Positions 21,863-32,062 of a stretch of 64,000 nucleotides of DNA are shown piece by piece. A program made the position numbers and the translations under genes. The notes beneath the pieces were generated by a model. That model saw nothing but the letters and a program-made list of their open reading frames with translations, was not told the origin of the DNA and searched no databases. How positions within the stretch are numbered: position 1 is the stretch's first letter; each line of letters opens with the position of its first letter. This DNA comes from Heliopora coerulea (taxonomy: Eukaryota > Cnidaria > Anthozoa > Scleralcyonacea > Helioporidae): NCBI GenBank assembly GCA_030142905.1, contig JASJOG010000419.1:1-64000 (forward strand), written 5' to 3'.

Positions 21863-23166
21863 ATGGTGGACGTTAGGGATGAGGAAAGTGAATTGCAAAA
21901 GAAAAAAGCATTTCTTTGGAGTTCAGAAATGATTCAAAACTTGATAACTTGCTTAACGGCTTACAAAGCACGAATGGAATATAATGCGATTGATTTCGAT
22001 GGGGACAGACCGGCTCAGTACTGAGAGTTACGAAAAGATATGGCTAAACCTTACGAGATGAAAGATGTTTCGTTGTTTGGCCCAGTGTCTTTATCGCCCC
22101 ATAGTTGCTCACTTGAAGATATGATCGAGGAAAAAAAAAAGAAATTTTTAGCGGAACAAAAGGAATAAAATTCCCAAATTCAAAAAGGTCATCAAAGGAT
22201 CCTCGAAAAAGTGAGAGACATAAGACAAAACTTCTCAAAAACTGTAACTGCAGGCACAAGAAGTGGAAGCGGGAAAATCGTCTACGAGTTTTATGACGAA
22301 CTGGTACGTATTTGGGGGGATATCCATCGACAGAACCCCTTACGTTTGGTATTGATACTGAAAGTCTTATTCATGAGCAACCTGCATCTGAAAAAGAAAC
22401 CCAGAATGATGCAGATAGCCAGCCAATTCTGGGACGACGGAGCCGGGGCGGCTGCAGGGGCTGTAGCCCCCCCAACTTTTTTCCAAATGTAATGTTGAAA
22501 TAACTACGCTTTAAAACACTTGTTGTGCAATTTCCCAGAGAAGCATACAAAATGTTGTATTTTTATCTCAAGCCCCACCGCTCGTAATTCCGCTCCGCCG
22601 TCCCAGCAATTGATGTGAATCATGAAAAGGAAAATCTATTAGAAACTGGAAATGGTCCAGACAAAGAATCCACTTGCACTACAAAAAGAAAAGCCCAAAA
22701 CCAAGTGCCCAAACTGATTGACAATAAGCGGAAGCATCTTGAGAAAACGTTATCAGCATCCCAACGTGATAAAATGTTGCTAGATGAAGCTAAAGAAGGT
22801 AGTAAGTTCCGAAAAGATCTGTCAGATTGTATAAATCGTTCTACTGAATCTTTTACCAATGCAGTGGATGGGATAAACTTTACCTTAGCGCAAATGGGTT
22901 AGACTATCTGTCAGTCAGTTGAAATGTTGTCACGAGCAATGTTAGCCCAGCAGTAACAGGCACAACAACAACAACTGCCTGGTGGTATTAACCATAACAT
23001 CTACCAAAACCCAAACATGTACCCACCAATGGGAATGTCACAGGCTGCATTTCCACCAAATGATGAGACACAAGATGGAATGCAACAAAACCTCACAAGT
23101 TTAACTCCCCCGATGCAAAATCACTACCAAAGACCAAGTTCAAACGAACAACAAAGGTTTTATTAA
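21863..23166 (+). pseudogene. Harbinger Myb/SANT-like DNA-binding protein, broken
   Basis: From the ATG at 21863 the frame shows a Myb/trihelix-type segment (FLWSSEMIQNLITCLTAYKA), then stops at TGA (22022) and TAA (22166). It recovers through SGSGKIVYEFYDELVRIW, shifts frame into GGYPSTEPLTFGIDTESL, and is then interrupted by a MITE. Beyond the MITE comes a helical C-terminal part (residues encoded at 22615-22902, with KRKHLEKTLSASQRDK) and a Q/N/P-rich tail ending at TAA near 23164. In Harbinger elements this protein partners the transposase and carries it to the nucleus and the transposon ends. It is inactive here. Confidence 0.8.
22429..22606. mobile_element. 178-bp MITE nested in the Harbinger Myb gene
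   Basis: The ends CTGGGACGACGGAGC and GCTCCGCCGTCCCAG are inverted copies with one mismatch. CAATT flanks it on both sides (22424-22428 and 22607-22611) as a 5-bp target duplication. It carries no open frame of its own and interrupts the Myb-like gene. Confidence 0.82.
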
Positions 23167-24099
23167 CTATGCTCAACATATTTGCCAGTTTTTCAAGTTA
23201 TTTACTGCTTAAAAACTTGGTATAAACATGCCCAACATTGTTCTTATTATGTTGTAAAAAGTTAGACAATTAGTCTATTCACCCAATAGTATTATATTGA
23301 CATTTCAGAATTACTTTTTGAGTTTGGTAAATAGGCAATCTAAAGTTGTGCTAAAGTATAATAGTTGACACACACTGCAATATTGTAGGAATTAATATGT
23401 TCTATATCTGACTAACATGAGTGGAAAAATAATTTTCTTCATGCAGGCATAAGCGAAAGCAACATAAATTTAGTTTATAGTCATATTGACCATTTCACAT
23501 TACAAATAATTGAATCTAAACAATTCTTGGCCACATGTTTTTTTTTCCAAAAACTAGTGCTAAAATAACCAGGTAAACTTTTGAAATGAAGGCTCTCCAC
23601 TCTCTTTGGAAGGGCCTTCACTTAACAGGTGAGACTTGTGTGCACATTGCAATGCTGGAAATACCTTAGCTTTGAGGCTGAGATTATGTTAGCAGGAATG
23701 GATTCACTGGAGGGGTGTGAGGCTGTACACCCCATTAGCCTTGGCCTCATTGTCAGATCCAATTTTTGGGGATTATAGCAATTAGTCCCAACTATTAATA
23801 ATTCAATATTTTGAAAATTTGGGACATCTTATTTTGTAATACAAGACTCTGACCACCTACACAACCCTTTTCCTATTCATTTAAAAAATGGAGATAAACT
23901 CGCAAATTCTTCTTTGTTGATGGTTTCTTTCCAGGCTGGATCCATCCTTGTATGTCAGTAATTTTAAGCTGGTGTTTATAATTGATTGTTTATAGAAATT
24001 CCTACAATAAAATAGAAGATGCAAGTGCCAGCATGCATTTTGCAACATATTACATTCTGCATACTGTATGTGCAGATACAAACTATTTTAGAAACAGTA
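23167..24099. other. Harbinger internal spacer
   Basis: Non-coding sequence between the two convergent Harbinger genes. It presumably holds their 3' ends. I see no other feature. Confidence 0.45.
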
Positions 24100-25243
24100 T
24101 TTACACTACCATATCATCAGGTAGGCTCATATGGATATAACTAGTCAGTATGTTTCTTACAATTTCACCTTCACCATTATTGCAGGAATACACAGGATCG
24201 GGTAAGTTACGAGCTTCTTCTTCATTCCTTTTGGCATGTTCAGTTTGACTGGTTACAATGTTGTCATTAATGTATGATGAGTACTGCTCACAATAGTTAT
24301 GTAACACAAAGCATGCATAGATGACCACTGGCAGTTTTTCTAGCTTCTAGTCAATCTTTTTGGTCAAAACAGCCCATCGTGCTGTCAGTCTCCCAAAGGC
24401 ACATTCAAGATTTCGGGTTTCTAGCTGATCTTAACATATTGTTAAAAACAACTTATTCATTGTTTTCGCATGTGTTATATTCTTTCAAGCAGAAAGGTGT
24501 AAGTGGGTAAGCTGGATCACCAATAAGGTAATTTGGGACTTTTTCATAGCCATGCAAAACTGGTTGAATGACTGCAGGCAGTTCTCCTGTTCGTAGTTTA
24601 TAATTCACTGACGAATTCGCAAAGACGTTAGCGTCATGTACACTGCCTGGTCAACGGCATTCAACATCCATAAATGTTCCTTTATAGTCACATACTGCTT
24701 GAACATTCAAGGAGTGAAAACCCTTGTAACAATAATAATCTTGGGGATTATCTGATGGACAAATTATTGGTACGTGTGTATCATCTATGCAGCCAAAGGC
24801 TTGTTGCATTCCAAATTTTGATTCAAACTCATCTACTTTCTGTCTCATCTCATCTTCAGCTTTTGGCAGATGTATGTATGTAGGGCCTAACAGTTTTACC
24901 ATGGATGTGCACGTTTCAGTTGTTATGTTGGACGTAGTGTTAATTGCAATGCCAAAGGCTTTAGCTGTTATACATAACGAACCTGTATCTTTTAAGAAGT
25001 ATAACGAGACCGCTAATTTCTTTTCAACGCTTACTACTCTTCGGTTGGGATTATTTGGATTTGGGGCGATTAAAGGACGCAACTTTTGGACTAGCTGTAG
25101 AAAGGCTTCTTTTGACATTCTAAAATTCTTTTTCCATGTTTCCTGTGGGACTATACCATTAAGCATATTTTGCCACCATTGATCCGTTCGACCAGGTTTA
25201 AACCAACAACTTCGTTTCGCCCGTCTTAGTCGTCTTTCTCTTT
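24100..25243 (-). pseudogene. PIF/Harbinger DDE transposase (HARBI1-like), broken
   Basis: The minus strand encodes a DDE_Tnp_4-type transposase. It opens with a short basic stretch and GRTDQWWQNML before 25166, then 171 residues are open to about 24651. The catalytic residues are recognisable: D in GCIDDTHVPI, D in PGSVHDANVF (after a small break near 24650) and E in NLECAFGRLTARW (about 24390). The frame is broken by a frameshift near 24650, stops near 24460 and 24346, and then resumes as PVVIYACFVLHNYCEQ to a stop near 24101. The family excises and inserts the element at TTA-like targets. This copy cannot make a full protein. Confidence 0.87.
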
Positions 25244-25666
25244 AGAAAAGAGCTACGCTTTCGCAGATTTGTAGAGCAAAATCAATCCATATAATTGAAC
25301 ATGTACAGATAATAAAGATATTAATTGTAAACTAGAAATACGTGCACGCAACAACCCCTCGCCCACCCTTCCAATATATCTCTGGAGAATTCAAGTAACA
25401 ATGGCAAGTTTTCAAAATTCTCAAAAAGACAAATCCTCCTGACTATAACTGGAAGAGGATATGGAATAAAAAAACAATTCACGCAGAATTTGGCCGCAAA
25501 TAAACAACAATCCAAACAGACTTTCCGTCTTAAAAGTGGAACATTCTCATAGATTATTAAACGGATACCAGCATTACGGACAGCTCGTGATTGAATATTT
25601 TTCTGACATTTTTTTGACTTAAAAAATTGATAAATTATACATTACCTCAAAGTTAGTTTCAAATGT

Positions 25667-26162
25667 CTTTAAAAAGTATAAAATAAAACATATTCCGAAG
25701 AATAAAGTCATCTTGAGAACTCAAGATATGAGTCAATGCAAGATAAAACTATTGTTGAAACTGTGATATTTCGACTTTATTCCAAAGTCATCTTCAGACA
25801 GAATGATAATTACAAAAACATGCCAGAGTCTATATACAGGAGGTGTGATGACATCATCGAGACAGAATTAGGAACACTACCGGTAATCCCTAATTTACAT
25901 GCTGAGATGTTGAGATGCTAAGTGCTAATTAGAAGTTCTCACCACCATTAATAAAGCGGTTGAGCGTGAATAGAACAATTGGGCTAACTGATAACAAGTG
26001 TGCATAATATCTAATTAAAAAGGTTGAGTTCTTTGCTAGCTTTGAGCCCAGAATTAAGCTCAGGTTTATTAAACTTAATGTGGAGTGCTTCATTGACTCA
26101 TATCTTGAGTTCTCAAGATGACTTTATTCTTCGGAATATGTTTTATTTTATACTTTTTGAAG
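25667..26162. mobile_element. Fold-back element with 72-bp inverted ends
   Basis: The left arm 25667-25738 and right arm 26091-26162 are nearly perfect inverted copies (AGTATAAAATAAAACATATT near the outer ends, TGACTCATATCTTGAG near the inner ends). The interior contains a hammerhead-like motif on the minus strand at 25769-25797, with CTGAAGA, one T, a perfect six-pair stem (GACTTT/AAAGTC) and GAAA. This suggests a Penelope-derived terminal repeat unit. It has no gene and lies inside the Harbinger element. Confidence 0.8.
25769..25797 (-). ncRNA. Hammerhead-like motif in fold-back element
   Basis: Read on the minus strand: CTGAAGA, one extra T, GACTTT, a five-base loop, AAAGTC, GAAA. Stem II is perfect over six pairs, which argues for past selection. 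The extra U after the core again departs from the canonical hammerhead. Confidence 0.4.
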
Positions 26163-26221
26163 TTGTCGGCTGGTCATGGTTTTTGGACGAATGTCTTTAA
26201 GATCTGCTATGATAAGGGTTT

Positions 26222-27460
26222 ATGCTAAGTATTCATCCGGAACTACAAGACTTTGGTGACGAAGATGAAACGAATTACGAAATCGACGAAGTAAACAAAG
26301 AAAACATGAACGAGTTCTGCAGTTTTATCGCTGACCAAATATCGGAAAATACAAGACATAAAACAAAATACGACAAGCAAACCTTGTGCAAGTTTTGTCG
26401 AAAGAAGAACGAGAAGAGGGAAGTAAAAAACGTACTTTTTCCAAGGCAAAACATCATTAAAAATGAAAAATGGCGTATAAACCTGCAACTCTTGCGTATT
26501 TTCAAATAAGCATTCAGTGGCACCTCAGCACAAAGGGTTCAACAGTAAATTTACACAAAGACGACTTTAAACTTTTTTGAGAGGTTTTAAAATCCTGATG
26601 AAAGCATTACCGATCGGATACGGTAAAGGTCATCATGCACAAATCACTCTTGAAATGAGAAAGACTAAAGCGGACAACTGTTTTGCCGAAGGATAATTTG
26701 GTGACCAAAAACAAGTAGCTTTGCAGCGAGTTACCTGGTGGCTGTTTACCTTGCATTTTTGTTTCGAGCCAAAAATACATCCTAATGTCTTCAATGGGGT
26801 GACATTTCATAGCAAAAAAAATCCTGATTGAGGCAATGAAATCTTTCTGTGGAAAGCGGAGAAAGCATCCAAAGACTGTCATGGCCTGGACAATTCTTCT
26901 GGATGACGAGTGTTCTATCCCACTTCTCAAACAATTGACCATGAACGCTGTCTGCTTAAATACTACAAAACGTTCAAAAATAATCGTCGTACAGAGATGA
27001 ATGAACCAGAATCTTCATTCTACTTTACCAATAAACACCAGCAAAATCCAGGCGGTAATATTTTTTACAAGAAGTCTCCGTTAGGGAAGAATGAAGTCGG
27101 GAAGCTACTTTTCAAAGCTCCTCAAAACAATTCCGTTCGCAGAACTTGTACTTCAAAGCTACTCGATTCAGACTTACCTGTGATTGTGCAGCTCAGGTAA
27201 GTGGTTACCACAACGTGAAAAGTCCCAAGATTTATACTAATCGACATCTATTCAACTTCAGCGAGGAATCTCTTTTTAATGCACTTAGTCGCATAGCAAA
27301 TGTCCTGACAGCAAGCGAGTTCCCGACGTCTTTTGTTCATATAAATCAGAAAGAACCAAGACAAAGCGTTGCTGCAAAAAGTGAACAGTTGGCAAATGCA
27401 TATTCCAAGGAGCTAACTTTGAGATCTGCTCTGTCAAGTCATAAATTGTCCAGTTACTGA
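26222..27460 (+). pseudogene. Decayed tyrosine recombinase (Crypton/DUF3504, KIAA1958-like)
   Basis: Pieces in order match the N-terminal SAM-like and catalytic parts of the DUF3504 recombinase family: ENTRHKTKYDKQTLCKF (about 26345), VALQRVTWWLFTLHFCF (about 26711, with stops and shifts), MNEPESSFYFTNKHQQNPGG (about 26997), YKKSPLGKNEVGKLLFKA (27067), and NNSVRRTCTSKLLDSDLP (27128), which supplies the catalytic arginine region. After a frameshift, VSGYHNVKSPKIYTNRHL (27198) covers the HxxR and tyrosine region; the HxxR motif has decayed to YHNV. The family cuts and joins DNA through a tyrosine and is mobilised in Cryptons or domesticated in animals. It lies wholly inside the Harbinger boundaries. 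Confidence 0.7.
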
Positions 27461-27691
27461 GGTGGCGAAACCAGCCGCAGGTACCAAGAAAGTCATTTCC
27501 TTTGCCGGTCTTAAATCATTTACTGGCTTCAGTATTCAAATAATGTAAACAACTTGCGAGAGATCCATACAAGGGAAAAAAATAACGAGACCAAATCGAT
27601 TTGCTTCAACACGGTACCTAAGTACGGTTTGTTCAACAACATACCAGTCCCCGACCTTGCACACGGCATTTTTGAGTGACCGGAACCCATG

Positions 27692-27710
27692 GATATATAT
27701 ATATATATAT
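27692..27710. repeat. AT microsatellite
   Basis: About nine TA units in a row. Confidence 0.9.
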
Positions 27711-28021
27711 AGAAAGATACATACACAAAGTGAAAATTTTTCTCCCTAGTACCTATGATTAGTACCCTCGCCCGCTCGGGCCTTCGGCCATCTCACCGCG
27801 CTTCGCGCGGTGGGCGAGGGGACAAATGAAGGGAAATAGCATGTTTTTCTTCGCCATTTTGAAATAATATGTTTTCCCTCGGTTTGGCGGACTCGTCCCA
27901 GTTTTCTATCACGCGCATTTGCTGGGCAAAGGTGGGATACTCGGCGGGATGAAATTCCATATGAAATGGACTTGAAATTCATCTCGACTAGCCTGGCTGG
28001 CTCGGCTAATATGAACAGGCC

Positions 28022-30078
28022 TTTAGTAAGTTTTATTTACTGTCATGCCAATTTCAGTTTCGTGATCTTACATAATCAGATGTTGCGCAATAGTCCTGCA
28101 CTTACGCAATAAGTTGATTTGAAGTTACTGATTTTCATTAGTTTTACTTGTGTCGTCCAGCATAGAGTAAACTAATTTTTCGAAACTACAGCACACCTTT
28201 ACAAAACAAAACTAACCGAAAATAGTTTTAATTAAATCAAAATTTATCTTTCCTTTCCTTCGACGAAGTCAAATAATGAGAAAGGTTTTGAATGATATTA
28301 ATTTATGTTGATCGTGCAGTTATACATCTGTAAACTTTCTCTGAAAAGTTCAAAGCCAAACTTTTCTTTCGTAGAAAAGTATATGATTTGACGATGACAA
28401 TGATAATTTCTTTCCAAAACTTCGTTCTCGCAACAAAAATTAATGTCCATATTAAAGTTTCAGCTATTTTGAGCACGATTTTAACTTCCAAAGTTAGCGT
28501 CTTTTCTCATATTAAACTGTCAATTGATAAAACGTTCGTTGATTTATTTTGCCTATTCTTGATAAAGTTGACAAGGCAAAGTGTTAAGTTTCTACTGTCG
28601 ATATACCCAAATGTTAACAAGTTGAGAGACAATCCATCAAAAGTCCGGCTGGATACTTGAAATAACAAGGTGAAAAATGCAAAGTATATTGATGTTTGCT
28701 CTCGAATGTAAATGTATGTCGACTGTGCGGCTATTTTTAAGGTTATGCGCTAATTCCGATGCCGGGATGAAGGAAGGTATGCAACAATCGCGTCGTGTGG
28801 AAGAATCTGAAAGGTGCGCTTGTACTGATGGTTTTCTCATGACGTCATGGTGTGTCATAGCGGCCATATTGGAGGAACGTAAAAGCGTTGACTATTGACA
28901 TGGATACAGCTAATGCGGAATTGACTGCATATCATACATATTTAATGTATATTATAAAAGTGGCGAAACGGAAGACAACGTTTGGTAGGAAGACATGGAA
29001 TCGGTATCACTGATTGCGATTTCTCGCTAGACGACTAGCGTAGTACAGGTAGGTTCTTCAGATTTGCTCATGGAGAATTGTTGCTTTTTTACACACAGAT
29101 TAGACAAATTGTCCTCATAGATAGTCGTATTAAATTTATTTAATGAAAAAGTTTGATTGCGTATTTACATGAATGATGAATGTTGATGTGAAGTTTCCTG
29201 TTGAGCAGCATTTCCCATGAAGCCAAACTTATTTCTAATTATACATTATTTTAAATTCTTTCTAGCTTCAGTTTTGTTATAGTTTTGTGAAATTTTTTTT
29301 TAGTTTAATTTCAATGCGCGTTAATATGATAATTTTTGCTTCTTTTGATTACTTCAGGGAAAGAAATACAGTTTCTTGTTTTGTTGTGGTAATTTATTAC
29401 ATGGAGAAAAGGTAGATGTATTTGAAGTGAATGAGCCGGCTTATTAAAACAAGATAAGAGTGGAAAATAAATTGTTTGCATAACCATTGCATACCAGGAA
29501 GCCAAAGTTTATAGACTGCAGAGCATTTATGCTGCAGTTATGTTCTGTTTATGCTGTATGACATGCTTGTAACAAAGCTAACTTGATGTTGCACTTGGTG
29601 GTCACATTTTTCAAAGTATTCATGAGTCAACTGGAGATATTTTAAATTTGAAATCTTTTGCAATTCATGTATCCATGGAATACAAGGAATGTGCATTGGT
29701 CTGGAGTGGTTTTGTTATTCTCATGTCTTCATGTCTCTGTCTCACCATGCAATGAATTCTTTTAAATTTAAAGTAGTTCCCTTTTTTATTAACAAAAAGT
29801 GTTATCTGTTAAGTATACATTCAGTTCTACTGTAGCTGTTATAAGTGAAATTAATTTTAGTGTTTGTTTAGTTATGCTGCAAGTAAAGGCTCTCACACTG
29901 ACTTTGCTTTTGTTATTTGCTCAGTTGTGGAGTTCATACAAAAGTTATTACAGAGACAGAGATATGTGAGGGGGGAGAGGGGGAAGCAAAAAGAGACTTA
30001 TCCCCTAGTTTTAAAGTTTTGGGGCAGACACTCCGTTTCTGCCAAAACTATGCAATGTAGAATATTCATGATACTGTA
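28022..30078. other. Unassigned region, possible promoter at 28.84 kb
   Basis: I recognise no gene. Open frames at 28388-28660, 28677-28898 and 29864-30085 have no known domain. The part around 28839-29049 is the most gene-like: a perfect ATGACGTCAT at 28839-28848, then a GGCCATATTGG (YY1-like) at about 28862, and a possible 5' splice donor (ACAG then GTAGGT) near 29046. This could be a promoter with a non-coding first exon on the plus strand, but nothing downstream confirms it. Confidence 0.3.
28839..28873 (+). promoter_or_regulatory. Possible promoter: CRE plus YY1-like site
   Basis: A perfect 10-bp palindrome ATGACGTCAT (CREB/ATF site) lies 14 bp before GGCCATATTGG, whose core GCCATATT matches YY1. 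In animals this pairing is common in TATA-less promoters. No linked gene was identified. Confidence 0.25.
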
Positions 30079-31200
30079 CTCCTGAAACACCTCCACGAAA
30101 AACGAGCACATTGCAGTTACAAAGGTCTCATCTACGAATCAAGGAAGTGCTTCTGGATCGTGGGTGTGCGAAACATGGCCAAACAAGTAACTAGCAAATG
30201 CGTGACCTGTAAGAAGTTGCGAAGACAGCCGTTAGAGCAATTGATGGGTCAAATTCCGAGACTGCGCGTTGCAGCAGGTTTCCCAGCGTTCAGCAACAGA
30301 GCAATTGACATGTTCGGACCTCTGCAAATACGAATCGGCCGAAAAACACTGAAGGAAGCACAAGTAATTATATTTACATGCATGACTACAAGAGCTGTCC
30401 ATTTAGAGCTCGTAACAGATAGAAGCTCAGATACGTTTCTCATGGCGTTTCGACGATTTGCCTCACTCAGAGGATATCCCAGTAATTGTTGGTCGGATTG
30501 CGGCACGAATTTTGTTGGCACACAAAGTTATTTGAAAGAAATGATGCAAGGTTGGGACATCCCCAGAATTCAAAGTATCCTATCAGAAGAATTTTCATGC
30601 TCTTTCCAATGCGAGTGGAACATACCACAAGCTAGCCATCAAAACGGAGTAGTCGAAAGTCTCATCAAATCAGTAAGACAAGCCTTAGATGCTTCTTCAA
30701 AAAATCAAGCCTTTACAGAGGAACAGTGGAGAACGTATCTGGCAGAAGTGACCTATTTGATCAATGGGCGTCCCCTCTATCCTAGCTCTAACGAGATCTG
30801 GGAAAATCCGCCTGTCACGCCTAACGACTTCTTAATCGGTCACCACTTTCCGCCTCCTGTGCCGGAGCCAGAACAAAGAGTTAACCCAAGACACCTTATG
30901 AGAAGCACTGAGAAACGAGTACAAGAGTTCTGGAATTGTTGGATGAAATATTTCGCACCAAATTTGCTGCCAAGGAATAAATGGTACAAGAAACGAGAAA
31001 ACCTCCAAAAAGAAGACTTGGTGTTGGAGATCAAACCCACCCCAAGGAGAACATGGAAGATGGGCTTAATAGTTCAGACGTATCCCGGACAAGACGGACT
31101 CACGAGGAAAGCAAGGATAAAGACCGCTACATCAGTCTATGACCGTCCAATTCACAAACTTTACTTAATTGCAACCAAACAGGAACTAAATGCAGTATAA
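30079..31200 (+). pseudogene. BEL/Pao integrase, 5'-truncated pol
   Basis: The homologous frame begins at about 30079 with the integrase zinc finger (HEKRAHC-type, then CVTCKK); the ATG listed by ORF calling is 30160. The rve core follows with its triad: D in AIDMFGPL, D in WSDCGTNFVG and E in NGVVESLIKS. The C-terminal third is the DUF5641-type tail of BEL/Pao integrases (KWYKKRENLQKEDLVLEI... and a final IHKLYLI). Gag, protease and reverse transcriptase are missing upstream, where unrelated sequence joins abruptly. The remaining frame is uninterrupted, so the loss may be a truncation or recombination rather than slow decay. Confidence 0.88.
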
Positions 31201-31267
31201 AAAATCTAAATTTGATCAGTTGCTCAATCTGTTCACAAGTATAAATAGATTTCCGCACTAGGGGGAG

Positions 31268-31626
31268 TGATTTGCCCTTTTAATAATTCATATTATATAA
31301 GGACTGGGACTAGTCCCGAGAGGATTCAGGATCATTTAAATACGCCCTTTAGTGTGTAAAGATTAGATAATTATGTAAATGACTCCTAGTTAACGTCGAA
31401 AACAAGATTGTAAAGTACACGAACATTACAGGAGAAGAGCCGACTAGAATTGTAAGTCGTCGAATTGCAGAACGAATAGTATAGATATAGCAATATGTTT
31501 AGTCACGAATTGGTTTTTTTTCTGTCATAGTTTGACTTTCCTTTGTTAACAACATAAAGTGCGAAAATTAAACTCTTCCATTTCCTGTGTCGACGTCTGG
31601 CCTTCAATTTCTTTTCTTCGATCACA
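31268..31626 (+). repeat. Probable 3' LTR of BEL/Pao element
   Basis: A purine tract (AGGGGGAG) 58 bp after the integrase stop is followed by TGATTTGCCC, a plausible LTR start. The right end is not certain because no partner LTR lies in the window; CACA near 31626, just before the LINE, is a guess. Confidence 0.4.
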
Positions 31627-31657
31627 AGATCGAACGATATGTTATAGGAAGACTACG

Positions 31658-32062
31658 ATGATTGAATTCAACAAGAAAGCCTTGATGTTACTTCTATTGG
31701 TTAATATTACGCTGGCAGTTGATTTGATATTATTATCAAATGATGTTTCTACAAACCCTGGTCCTCCTAAAGCATTTAGGATTTACCATCTGAACATATG
31801 TAGTCTTTGCAACAAAGTGGATGAACTCCGTTTATTTTGCGAGAGACATAAGCCCCATATTTTGACATTAAATGAAACATGGTTGGGTGCTTCTTTCGAT
31901 AATGACGAACTGTTGATGCCTGGCTATGGCATTTTCAGAAATGATAGAAACAAATTTGGCGGAAGAATGGCAATTTATGTGGATGAAAATTTGGCGTACG
32001 AAGAAATACAAATTATAAAACCGCGATTTTGTCGTGGTAACAAATTTAAACACAGTTTTTAA
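31658..32062 (+). pseudogene. LINE 1 ORF2 N-terminus: 2A-like leader and endonuclease start
   Basis: The likely start is the ATG at 31658, since the upstream codons look like LTR or leader sequence. A hydrophobic stretch (LMLLLLVNITLAVDLILL) is followed by NDVSTNPGP, which matches the C-terminal NPGP of 2A-like peptides, although the usual glutamate is a serine. The exonuclease/endonuclease fold then begins (FRIYHLNICSL, LNETWL, GGRMAIYVDENL). After about residue 130 the frame enters the inserted palindrome and stops at 32062. In related elements the leader can act as a signal or a ribosome-skipping peptide; that is family knowledge, not shown here. Confidence 0.8.

Larger units (their letters stand above)
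21588..28021. mobile_element. PIF/Harbinger DNA transposon with nested insertions
   Basis: The terminal inverted repeats match over about 27 bp with one difference (GGCCTGTTCATAT followed by G or T, then AGCCGAGCCAGCC). A TTA lies at 21583-21585 and 28023-28025, fitting the TTA/TWA target preference of PIF/Harbinger, although the left side has extra bases before the repeat. Inside are the two genes typical of this superfamily: a Myb/SANT-like protein on the plus strand and a DDE transposase on the minus strand. Both are broken. Nested within are a 178-bp MITE (22429-22606), a fold-back element (25667-26162) and a decayed tyrosine recombinase (26222-27460). Confidence 0.85.

Noticed and set aside
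24787..25182. 131-codon plus-strand frame
   Set aside because: It is the antisense of the Harbinger transposase, which has recognisable catalytic residues on the minus strand.
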